DNA of 64,000 nt, from positions 558,001 to 622,000 of the forward strand of contig NZ_CP134053.1 of NCBI RefSeq assembly GCF_031583065.1, read 5' to 3'. The notes beneath the pieces are model-generated. The model was not told where the DNA came from. It made no database searches and worked only from the letters and a program-made list of their open reading frames with translations. The stretch is from Streptomyces sp. CGMCC 4.7035. GTDB taxonomy: Bacteria; Actinomycetota; Actinomycetes; Streptomycetales; Streptomycetaceae. A program made the position numbers and the translations under genes. Below are positions 57,483-64,000 of this stretch, one piece after another; within the stretch, counting starts at the first letter, position 1, and each line of letters opens with the position of its first letter.

Positions 57483-58430
57483 ATGACCTCCGAGAACAAG
57501 GGCACGGCCCAGCTGACGACCGCGATGGTGCTCTCCGGCACCCTCGGTGTCTTCGTCGTCGAGTCGGGTGCCTCGCCCTTCAACGTCGTGTTCTTCCGTG
57601 TCCTGTTCGGCGCCCTCGCCCTCGGCGCCTACGTCGTCGCCCGTGGCTGGCTGCGCGACCACGGCTTCACCCCGCGCACCCTCGGGCTGGCCGTCCTCGG
57701 TGGCGTGTTCATCGTCTTCAACTGGGTCCTGCTCTTCCAGGCGTACGAGAACACGTCGATCTCCGTCGCGACGGTCGTGTACCACACCCAGCCGTTCTAC
57801 GTGGTGCTGCTGGGCGCCCTGCTGTTCCGCGAGCGACTGGCGGCGGCCAAGGTGGGGTGGATCGTGGTCGCCTTCGCCGGGCTGATCCTCGTGTCCGGCG
57901 TCACGCCCGGCGACTTCACGGGCGGCGGCTCGTACGTCGTCGGCATCGGGCAGGCTCTCCTGGCCGCCCTGCTCTACGGCCTGTCCACCCTGGTCACCAA
58001 GCAGGTCACCGGCGTACGGCCGCATCTCATCGCCCTCGTCCAAGTCGTCGTCGGCATCCCGCTGTTGCTCCCCTTCGCCGACTTCGGCGCCATGAGCGGG
58101 ACCGGCTGGGACTGGGGCTGGCTGGCCGGGCTCGGCTTCCTCCACACCGGGGTGATGTACGTCCTGATGTACGCCGCCTACGCGAAGCTGCCCACCTCGA
58201 AGATCGCCGTCCTCGCCTTCGTCTACCCGGCCGTCGCGATGGTCATGGACTGGGCGGTGTACGGCCACCACATCGGGCTCGTTCAGGCGCTCGGCGTCCC
58301 GCTGATCGTGACCGCGAGCCTGAAGGTCACGCTTGCTCGGCCACGAGCTTCCGCGCCTGCTCCACGAACAGCCGGGCGTGCGCCGGAAGCCGCTTCCCGG
58401 CCCGCCACGCCAGCTGCGTGCGAAGCGTGA
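57483..58430 (+). CDS. EamA/DMT-family transporter
   Basis: The 315-residue protein has ten helices in two EamA repeats (VFFRVLFGALALGAYVVA; IALVQVVVGIPLLLPFA), as in metabolite exporters. ATG 57483 has TAGCGT ending 7 nt upstream and no ribosome site, so it is probably leaderless. The last 34 residues (from about RASAPAPRT) are low-complexity and are encoded opposite the 3' end of the convergent LysR gene, an overlap of 104 nt. They look like read-through of a lost stop. Confidence 0.87.
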   Translation: MTSENKGTAQLTTAMVLSGTLGVFVVESGASPFNVVFFRVLFGALALGAYVVARGWLRDHGFTPRTLGLAVLGGVFIVFNWVLLFQAYENTSISVATVVYHTQPFYVVLLGALLFRERLAAAKVGWIVVAFAGLILVSGVTPGDFTGGGSYVVGIGQALLAALLYGLSTLVTKQVTGVRPHLIALVQVVVGIPLLLPFADFGAMSGTGWDWGWLAGLGFLHTGVMYVLMYAAYAKLPTSKIAVLAFVYPAVAMVMDWAVYGHHIGLVQALGVPLIVTASLKVTLARPRASAPAPRTAGRAPEAASRPATPAACEA

Positions 58431-59208
58431 ACGGCGGCTCCCACAGCAGCCGTACGAAAGTCCCTTCCGCGAGTTCGGCGGCGACCGTCACCTCGGGCAG
58501 CAGCGTGATCCCGAGACCGGCCGCCGCCGCGCGTTTGGTGGCCTCGATCGTGCCGAACTCCATGAAGTCCACCGGGGCGTGGGAAGTGAGTTCCCGCTCG
58601 AACAGGTCCCGGTAGGCGCAGCCGGGTTCGGTGGCCAGCAGCGGCTGTCGTACGAGGTCCGCCGTCCCGACCGGCTGCCCGGCCAGGGGATGACCGGGCG
58701 CGGCCACCAGTACCAGCGGCTCCACCGCCAGCACTTCGGCCTCCAGCCCGGCGTGCTCGGTCTCCTCCTCCATGAGGAAACCGAGGTCGTACGTCCCCTG
58801 CCGCAGCGCCTGCCGGGTCTCGTCGCCGATGGTGGTGCGCAGCGACAGACGCACCTTGGGATAGCGGTGGTGGAACAGCTCCAGCAGCGGCGGCAGACGG
58901 TAGGACGTCAGCGACTCCATGGTGCCGACGGTCAGGTTGCCGACCGGCTCCTCGGCGCCGGTCACCGCCGCCCGTGCCTCTTCGCTCAGCTCGATGATCC
59001 GACGGGCGTAGGGGAGAAGCCGCTCACCGGCCTCCGTCAGCCTGATGCGGCTGCCGAGCCGGTCGAAGAGCTCCGTGCCGAGCGAGGACTCCAGGGCGCG
59101 TATCTGGCTCGTCACGCTGGACTGCGCGTACGCCAGCTCGGCCGCGGCCCGGGTGAAGCTCAGGACGGTGGCGACCTTCTCGAAGGTGACGAGCAGCCTC
59201 AGTTCCAT
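58327..59208 (-). CDS. LysR-family transcriptional regulator
   Basis: The 293-residue protein has the N-terminal winged helix (LVTFEKVATVLSFTRAAAELAYAQSSVTSQIRALE) and a periplasmic-binding-like effector domain (about 90-290). LysR proteins usually control a divergent or neighbouring gene; here the nearest is the convergent EamA transporter, a common pairing. Length is standard. Confidence 0.92.
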   Translation of the reverse strand: MELRLLVTFEKVATVLSFTRAAAELAYAQSSVTSQIRALESSLGTELFDRLGSRIRLTEAGERLLPYARRIIELSEEARAAVTGAEEPVGNLTVGTMESLTSYRLPPLLELFHHRYPKVRLSLRTTIGDETRQALRQGTYDLGFLMEEETEHAGLEAEVLAVEPLVLVAAPGHPLAGQPVGTADLVRQPLLATEPGCAYRDLFERELTSHAPVDFMEFGTIEATKRAAAAGLGITLLPEVTVAAELAEGTFVRLLWEPPFTLRTQLAWRAGKRLPAHARLFVEQARKLVAEQA

Positions 59209-59273
59209 CGGTCGGCCTCCGGGCCCTCAGTGCTCAAGTCCCACAGTGCCTCAGTCCCTTGGTTCCGGAGCCC

Positions 59274-59660
59274 TCAGTCCTTGAGGTCCTCGTCCCGCTC
59301 CCGGCGCCGCAACTCCTCCTCGCGGCGGCGCAGATCGGCCTCCCAGTCCTTCAGGAGCGCCTCGTCCTTCTTGTTCTCCTCCTTGAGGGACCTCAGGAAC
59401 TCGGGGTTGTCGTCGGGGGCGACGTAGTCGAGGCGGTGGTTGCGGTGCCACTCCGAGGGCGTGCGGCCGTTCACGGGAGGCTGCCGGACCTTGCCGGCCG
59501 CGAGCCAGACGAGGGGGCCGACGATCCAGAAGAGCAGGATGATGAAGACCCAGGCGATCTTGGGAAGGTGCCTCGCCTCGTCCTCGGGCGTGTTCAGGCA
59601 GTCGATGAACGCGAAGATCGTCAGCGCCAGCGGTACGAGGTACATCAGCAGCCTGAGCAT
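59274..59660 (-). CDS. PLDc_N-type two-helix membrane protein
   Basis: The 128-residue protein starts at ATG 59660. It has two helices (LRLLMYLVPLALTIFAFID and IAWVFIILLFWIVGPLVWLAAG) with the family mark LPKIAWVFIILLFWIVGPLVW, then a soluble tail ending in a charged helix (DLRRREEELRRRERDEDLKD). This short PLDc_N form, without the phospholipase domain, is common in actinobacteria and has no known role. It is divergent from the UbiD-like gene. Confidence 0.85.
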   Translation of the reverse strand: MLRLLMYLVPLALTIFAFIDCLNTPEDEARHLPKIAWVFIILLFWIVGPLVWLAAGKVRQPPVNGRTPSEWHRNHRLDYVAPDDNPEFLRSLKEENKKDEALLKDWEADLRRREEELRRRERDEDLKD

Positions 59661-59747
59661 GGAAAGCAGCCCCCTGGACGTGGTGGTGGGGCCCTGCGAC
59701 CGGCCCCGTGACGGGGTCAGGGTAGCCCCTCGGGGATACTGGACCCC

Positions 59748-61205
59748 ATGGCATACGACGATCTTCGTTCCCTGCTCCGGGCGCTGGAACGCGAGGGAGA
59801 CCTCAAGCGCATCACGGCCGAGGTCGACCCGTATCTGGAGGTCGGGGAGATCGTCGACCGGGTGCAGAAGTCCGGTGGGCCGGCGCTGCTCTTCGAGAAC
59901 GTGCGCGGGTCGAGCATGCCGCTCGCCATGAACGTCTTCGGCACCGATCGGCGCCTGTTGAAGTCCCTCGGCCTGAAGTCGTACGAGGACATCTCGGACA
60001 AGATCGGCGGCCTGCTCAAGCCCGAGCTGCCGCACGGGTTCGTCGGGATGCGCGAGGCGTTCGGGAAGCTCGGCGCGATGGCGCACGTACCGCCGAAGAA
60101 GGTCAAGTCCGACAACGCCCCCGTGCAGGAAGTCGTCCTGCGCGGCGAGGAGGTCGACCTCGACGCCCTTCCCGCCCTCTTCACCTGGCCCAAGGACGGC
60201 GGCTCCTTCTTCAACCTGGGCCTCACGCACACCAAGGACCCGGAGACGGGCATCCGCAACCTCGGCCTGTACCGCCTCCAGCGCCACGACAAGCGCACCA
60301 TCGGCATGCACTGGCAGATCCACAAGGACAGCCGCAACCACTACCAGGTGGCCGCCCGGCGCGGGGAGAAGCTGCCGGTCGCGATCGCCTTCGGGTGTCC
60401 GCCCGCCGTGACGTACGCCTCCACCGCGCCGCTCCCCGGTGACATCGACGAGTACCTCTTCGCCGGGTTCATCGCGGGCAAGCGGATCGAGATGGTCGAC
60501 TGCAAGACGGTCCCGCTCCAGGTGCCCGCGAACGCGGAGGTCGTCCTCGAAGGCTGGCTGGAGCCCGGCGAGATGCTGCCGGAAGGTCCCTTCGGTGACC
60601 ACACCGGCTTCTACACCCCGCAGGAGCCCTTCCCGGCGCTGACGATCGACTGCGTCACCATGCGCCGTCGCCCCCTGCTCCAGTCGATCGTCGTGGGCCG
60701 GCCCCCGACGGAGGACGGACCGCTCGGCCGGGCGACGGAGAGGTTCTTCCTCCCCCTGCTCAAGATCATCGTGCCGGACATCGTGGACTACCACCTGCCC
60801 GAGGCGGGCGGCTTCCACAACTGCGCGATCGTGTCGATCGACAAGAAGTACCCCAAGCATGCCCAGAAGGTGATGCACGCCATCTGGGGCGCGCACATGA
60901 TGTCCCTGACCAAACTGATCGTCGTCGTCGACTCCGACTGCGACGTGCACGATCTGCACGAGGTCGCCTGGCGGGCCCTGGGCAACACGGACTACGCCCG
61001 TGACCTCACGGTCGTCGAAGGCCCCGTCGACCACCTCGACCACGCCTCGTACCAGCAGTTCTGGGGCGGCAAGGCGGGCATCGACGCGACGAAGAAGTGG
61101 CCCGAGGAGGGCTACACGAGGGACGGCGGCTGGCCGGACATGGTCCTGTCCGACCCGGAGACGGCGGCGAAGGTCGACCGCCGCTGGAAGGAGTACGGAC
61201 TGTGA
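59748..61205 (+). CDS. UbiD-family decarboxylase of the futalosine menaquinone pathway
   Basis: The 485-residue protein is a full-length UbiD-type prenylated-FMN decarboxylase, starting YDDLRSLLRALEREGDLKRI and containing EGWLEPGEMLPEGPFGDHTG with the conserved acidic active-site residues. In Streptomyces this gene, the MqnP-like and the UbiX-like genes are candidates for the late futalosine steps; the name mqnL has been used. ATG 59748 has GATACT ending 7 nt upstream and no ribosome site, so it is probably leaderless. It overlaps the prenyltransferase start by 4 nt. Confidence 0.93.
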   Translation: MAYDDLRSLLRALEREGDLKRITAEVDPYLEVGEIVDRVQKSGGPALLFENVRGSSMPLAMNVFGTDRRLLKSLGLKSYEDISDKIGGLLKPELPHGFVGMREAFGKLGAMAHVPPKKVKSDNAPVQEVVLRGEEVDLDALPALFTWPKDGGSFFNLGLTHTKDPETGIRNLGLYRLQRHDKRTIGMHWQIHKDSRNHYQVAARRGEKLPVAIAFGCPPAVTYASTAPLPGDIDEYLFAGFIAGKRIEMVDCKTVPLQVPANAEVVLEGWLEPGEMLPEGPFGDHTGFYTPQEPFPALTIDCVTMRRRPLLQSIVVGRPPTEDGPLGRATERFFLPLLKIIVPDIVDYHLPEAGGFHNCAIVSIDKKYPKHAQKVMHAIWGAHMMSLTKLIVVVDSDCDVHDLHEVAWRALGNTDYARDLTVVEGPVDHLDHASYQQFWGGKAGIDATKKWPEEGYTRDGGWPDMVLSDPETAAKVDRRWKEYGL

Positions 61206-62104
61206 GTTCAGCTTCCGCGGCGATCCCGCAGCCGGGGCGCACGAAGGCGTTTTTGCGCCTGGTGATGATCGAGCACTCCGTCTTCGCCCTGCCCTTCGCC
61301 TACATCGCCGCGCTGACCGCGATGTACCAGTGGGACAAGAACATCCACTGGGGCCGGCTCCTCCTCGTCACCGTCGCCATGGTGGGCCTGCGCACCTTCG
61401 CCATGGCGGCCAACCGGATCATCGACCGCGAGATCGACGCCCGCAATCCACGCACGGCCCACCGGGAGCTGGTCACCGGTGCGATGAGCGTGCGGCACGC
61501 GTGGACGGGCGCGCTGATCGCGCTGGTCTTCTTCCTGGGCGCCGCGGCCCTGCTCAACCCGCTCTGCCTGGCCCTCGCGCCCATCGCGGTGATCCCGATG
61601 GTGGTGTACCCGTACGGCAAGCGGTTCACGAACTTCCCGCAGGCCATCCTGGGCCTCGCCCAGGCCATGGGCCCGGTCGGCGGCTGGCTGGCGATCAGCG
61701 GCACGTGGGACTGGGACGCGGTGATCCTCGGTCTGGCCGTCGGCATCTGGATCGGCGGCTTCGACCTGATCTACGCCTGCCAGGACGTGGAGACGGACCG
61801 CGAGATCGGGGTCATGTCGGTGCCGGCCCGCTTCGGCATCCCCGCGGCCATCTGGGGCGCCCGCGTCTGTCATGCGATCACGACGGCCCTGTTCGTCTGG
61901 TACGCGGCCGTCACCGGCGCCGGCGCATTCTTCTGGCTGGGCCTGGTGGTCGTGGCGGGCGCCTTCGTCTACGAGCACACGATCGTCCGCCCGCACGACC
62001 TCAGCCGCGTCAACCGCGCGTTCTTCAGCGTCAACGGGTTCATCGGGATTGCCCTGTTCGCGTGTGCCCTGCTGGATCTGTTGGTGCGCGGGCTGACGGT
62101 CTAG
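61202..62104 (+). CDS. mqnP: UbiA-family prenyltransferase, MqnP-like
   Basis: The 300-residue protein has about nine helices. The first Asp-rich motif is NRIIDREID at 71-79 and the second is YACQDVETDREIG near 197-209; these bind Mg2+ and prenyl diphosphate. It would prenylate the naphthoate-type intermediate in the membrane. GTG 61202 overlaps the UbiD-like stop (GTGA), so the two are co-translated. The mqnP name follows the gene context. Confidence 0.92.
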   Translation: MSSASAAIPQPGRTKAFLRLVMIEHSVFALPFAYIAALTAMYQWDKNIHWGRLLLVTVAMVGLRTFAMAANRIIDREIDARNPRTAHRELVTGAMSVRHAWTGALIALVFFLGAAALLNPLCLALAPIAVIPMVVYPYGKRFTNFPQAILGLAQAMGPVGGWLAISGTWDWDAVILGLAVGIWIGGFDLIYACQDVETDREIGVMSVPARFGIPAAIWGARVCHAITTALFVWYAAVTGAGAFFWLGLVVVAGAFVYEHTIVRPHDLSRVNRAFFSVNGFIGIALFACALLDLLVRGLTV

Positions 62105-62116
62105 TGCCGCGGCACG

Positions 62117-62395
62117 TCAGTGCGTCGAGACCTGGAAGCAGGCCACGTCGTACTGGGAGACCGAGTGGGGGTTGGTGGAGTTCTGGGGCTGTTCGCCCGC
62201 GTAGTGGGTGCCGGCGACGCCATCGGGGTTGAACGCGGAGCCGGGGGCGCTCTGGGAATGTCCGGGGCGGCTGGGCTGGTCCTCGCAGGACTGGCCGGGC
62301 TGGCCCCCGAACGCGGGCGCGGCGGCGACACCCGCTGCGCCGGTGACGAGCGCGATGGAAGCCAGTGCGAGGGCCGCACGCCTCAGGAGGTTCAT
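62117..62395 (-). CDS. Small secreted protein with two cysteines
   Basis: The 92-residue protein starts at ATG 62395 after GGGAGG. It has a clear signal peptide (RRAALALASIALVTGAAGVAAAPAFGG, given here only as positions 5-31) and a mature part of about 60 residues, Gly/Ser/Asn-rich, with two Cys (near 37 and 87) that may form a disulfide. No lipobox or sorting signal. It lies inside the menaquinone cluster on the opposite strand, downstream of the direct repeats at 62415-62450. Confidence 0.75.
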   Translation of the reverse strand: MNLLRRAALALASIALVTGAAGVAAAPAFGGQPGQSCEDQPSRPGHSQSAPGSAFNPDGVAGTHYAGEQPQNSTNPHSVSQYDVACFQVSTH

Positions 62396-62414
62396 GAGTG
62401 CCTCCCCTTTCGCG

Positions 62415-62450
62415 GAGTACCTGTCCAAGGGAGTACCTGTCCATAGGTAC
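62415..62450. promoter_or_regulatory. Direct and inverted repeats before the secreted-protein gene
   Basis: GAGTACCTGTCCA occurs at 62415-62427 and 62431-62443. The second copy also makes a dyad, GTACCT/AGGTAC (62433-62450). The site is just upstream of the secreted-protein ribosome site and looks like an operator. Confidence 0.5.
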
Positions 62451-62551
62451 GCAGGTAAGCCGGGAGGGGATTGCCCACCGGGAGGGCGTTGTCTGCAGCC
62501 CGCGGGAATCGGCCCGCCCCCCTTGGCCGGTTCCCGCCCCGCGACGCCGGA

Positions 62552-62557
62552 TAGGCT
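62552..62557 (+). promoter_or_regulatory. -10 element of a leaderless UbiX-like gene
   Basis: TAGGCT ends 7 nt before GTG 62565. There is no ribosome site, which fits a transcript starting at the start codon. No clear -35. Confidence 0.5.
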
Positions 62558-62564
62558 CGGTGTC

Positions 62565-63254
62565 GTGAACCCAGTCAAGCCAGGAGAGACGTCGCGTACG
62601 CCTTGGATCGTGGGGGTGTCCGGCGCTTCCGGCACCCCGTATGCCGCTGCCGTGCTGCGCGCCCTGCTGGCCGCAGGTGAGAGTGTCGACCTCGTCGTCT
62701 CCCGTGCCTCGCGGCTCACGCTGCTGGACGAGACCGGGATCGCCTTCCGGGACGCGCACTGGCGGGACGATCTGCGGGAGTGGCTGGGGCGGGGCGCCGA
62801 CGGCAAGCCCGGGACGTTCCAGGTGGACGTCGACGGCGAGTGCGTACGGTACTGGAGCGCCGGTGACCTGGCCGCCGGGCCGTCCTCGGGGTCGTACCCC
62901 GCGAAGGGGATGCTGATCGTGCCCGCCTCCACGTCCTGCGCGGCGGGGGTCGCTCTGGGGCTCTCGAAAGACCTGTTGCAGCGGGCCGCGAGCGTCACCC
63001 TCAAGGAGGGACGGCGGCTGGTCGTCGCCGTGCGGGAGACCCCGCTCAGCGGGCAGACCCTCAAGCATCTGGTGGCGCTGGACGAGGCGGGCGCGGTGGT
63101 GCTGCCGGCCTCCCCGGCGTTCTACGCGGGGGCGACGCACATCCAGGACCTGGTGGACTTCGTCGCGGGGCGGGTGCTGGACGCGGCCGGGGTGCCGCAC
63201 GGGCTGTACCGCCGGTGGGAGGGCGAACTCGGCGGCGGAACCCGTGGCACGTGA
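62565..63254 (+). CDS. UbiX-like flavin prenyltransferase
   Basis: The 229-residue protein has the Rossmann-like flavodoxin fold with VGVSGASGTPYAAAVLRALL (about 17-36), PASTSCAAGVALGLSKDLLQ and AASVTLKEGRRLVVAVRETPLS, all UbiX-type. It makes the prenylated FMN that UbiD-like enzymes need, consistent with its position 1.3 kb from the UbiD-like gene. It has its own leaderless-type promoter rather than being part of the ubiD-mqnP transcript. Confidence 0.93.
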   Translation: MNPVKPGETSRTPWIVGVSGASGTPYAAAVLRALLAAGESVDLVVSRASRLTLLDETGIAFRDAHWRDDLREWLGRGADGKPGTFQVDVDGECVRYWSAGDLAAGPSSGSYPAKGMLIVPASTSCAAGVALGLSKDLLQRAASVTLKEGRRLVVAVRETPLSGQTLKHLVALDEAGAVVLPASPAFYAGATHIQDLVDFVAGRVLDAAGVPHGLYRRWEGELGGGTRGT

Positions 63255-63287
63255 CGTGACGCTCCCCTGAGCAGTCGCGTATCCGGG

Positions 63288-63322
63288 CAAGCGGAGCAGC
63301 AGAGCGACAAGCGGAGCAGCAG
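63288..63322. repeat. 15-bp repeat in two copies upstream of the AsnC gene
   Basis: CAAGCGGAGCAGCAG at 63288-63302 and 63308-63322 (20-bp period), with a third degenerate copy at about 63325-63334. It lies in the upstream region of the AsnC regulator and is a possible binding array. Confidence 0.6.
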
Positions 63323-63401
63323 GGCAAGCAGCAGTACCACTCAGCACTTCAGGATCTCTTCAGACCTCTTCTGACCTCATCTAGTGGAAGGCTTCGATCG
63401 C

Positions 63402-63857
63402 ATGGACGCGGTGGACAGGCAGCTCATCCAGGCCCTGAGGGAGAACGGCCGGGCCTCCTATGCGGAGCTGGGGCGCCTCGTCGGCCTGTCGGGACCCAGC
63501 GTCACCGACCGTATCAACCGCCTGGAGGCGGCCGGTGTCATCACCGGCTACCGCGCCACGGTGAACGCGGCCTCGCTCGGCCTCGGCGTCACCGCCCTCA
63601 TCGGCATCTCGCTCTCCGACGCGGCCGACCACGAGGACGTGGCGCGCCGCCTCAAGGACCTTCAGGAGATCGAGGACTGCTGGTTCATCGCCGGCGACGA
63701 CTCGTTCATGCTCAAGGTCCGCGCGAGCGACGTGGACGGTCTGGAGAAGACCATCCGACGGCTGTCCGGCACCAAGGGTGTCTCCCGTACGCGTACGACG
63801 ATCGTGCTCTCCACCAAGTGGGAGAACCGGGTGGGTGAGCTGCCGGAGGAGCGGTAG
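63402..63857 (+). CDS. Lrp/AsnC-family transcriptional regulator
   Basis: The 151-residue protein starts at ATG 63402 (GGAAGG upstream; GTG 63384 also in frame). The winged helix has MDAVDRQLIQALRENGRASY and LVGLSGPSVTDRINRLEAAGVI; the RAM domain follows (residues 65-140). Such proteins sense amino acids as oligomers. It sits between the UbiX-like gene and mqnE and may control menaquinone genes, although that is only position-based. Confidence 0.92.
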   Translation: MDAVDRQLIQALRENGRASYAELGRLVGLSGPSVTDRINRLEAAGVITGYRATVNAASLGLGVTALIGISLSDAADHEDVARRLKDLQEIEDCWFIAGDDSFMLKVRASDVDGLEKTIRRLSGTKGVSRTRTTIVLSTKWENRVGELPEER

Positions 63858-63940
63858 GCGCGCGGCGCCGTATGGGGGCACCGTCCGTTCGGAGGGCGGG
63901 AGGTACGGTTGGGGGGTTCGTCCGGAGGAGAGGCAGAAGC

Positions 63941-64000
63941 ATGGATGTCGGGCTCAAGCGCGAGTTGGAGGACAAGGTCCGGGCCGGTGAGCGGCTGACC
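63941..64000 (+). CDS. mqnE: Aminofutalosine synthase, N-terminal fragment (cut by window edge)
   Basis: ATG 63941 follows GGAGGAG. The 20 codons before the right edge read MDVGLKRELEDKVRAGERLT, which is the N-terminus I remember for Streptomyces MqnE, the radical-SAM enzyme joining chorismate-derived carboxyvinyl-oxybenzoate and SAM. The radical-SAM cysteines lie outside the window, so the call rests on the first 20 residues and the neighbouring late-pathway genes. Confidence 0.65.
   Translation, partial: MDVGLKRELEDKVRAGERLT

Noticed and set aside
59661..61043. Reverse-strand frame opposite the UbiD-like gene joined to the PLDc_N frame
   Set aside because: Only the last 128 codons carry a recognisable protein; the rest is antisense to a conserved enzyme.
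62104..62115. GTGCCGCGGCAC palindrome as a terminator between convergent genes
   Set aside because: It has no loop, so a stable hairpin cannot form as written; it may be chance.

Overview
The window is high-GC actinobacterial chromosome, almost certainly Streptomyces. Evidence is the very strong third-position GC, many GTG starts, leaderless starts, many ECF sigma factors, and two stretches that match my memory of conserved Streptomyces order: hemL with the cytochrome c maturation genes, and the futalosine menaquinone genes. No rRNA, tRNA, CRISPR array, intact insertion sequence or prophage was seen.

Left part (1-14.9 kb): a partial APC permease, an M20 peptidase, a small secreted protein, a glycosyltransferase/glycogen-debranching pair, a 985-residue membrane-anchored TIR-like/NB-ARC/TPR protein, and two amino-acid permeases around a GntR/FadR-type regulator.

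Regulatory part (15-36 kb): a Met-rich membrane protein beside a SigC-like ECF sigma factor; an ECF sigma factor with a CU044_5270-type partner; a YdcF protein; a YtrA-type GntR/ABC operon with a clear operator; a methyltransferase, a GT39-type membrane glycosyltransferase and an MFS exporter; a four-gene ABC/two-component operon; a COG4705-type membrane protein with a truncated paralogue beside an OmpR-type two-component pair; a PAP2 phosphatase; and a conserved small protein preceded by a collagen-like open extension.

Housekeeping part (36-44.1 kb): hemL, a histidine phosphatase, a Tat-type lipoprotein with polysaccharide-deacetylase character, and TlpA/ResA, CcdA, ResB, CcsB (system II cytochrome c maturation), closed by a strong terminator. 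Haem precursor supply and haem attachment are therefore adjacent.

Accessory part (44.2-57.3 kb): a decayed CU044_5270 gene; an SRPBCC protein; an orphan periplasmic-binding-type membrane protein coupled to a P-loop ATPase through a chain of three overlapping mini-ORFs made by a 32-bp tandem repeat; the relic of a nucleoside deaminase fused onto the start of a 2-oxoglutarate oxygenase; a SigE-family sigma factor with a membrane partner; an intact nucleoside deaminase; a Pycsar-effector-like membrane protein; and an ECF sigma/anti-sigma/ABC operon with a probable autoregulated leaderless promoter.

Right end (57.4-64 kb): an EamA transporter overlapping a LysR gene tail to tail, then the late futalosine menaquinone genes (UbiD-like, MqnP-like, UbiX-like), a secreted 92-residue protein, an AsnC regulator and the start of mqnE. 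Recurrent themes are short in-frame tandem repeats at gene starts and junctions, decayed paralogues next to intact copies, and leaderless promoters.
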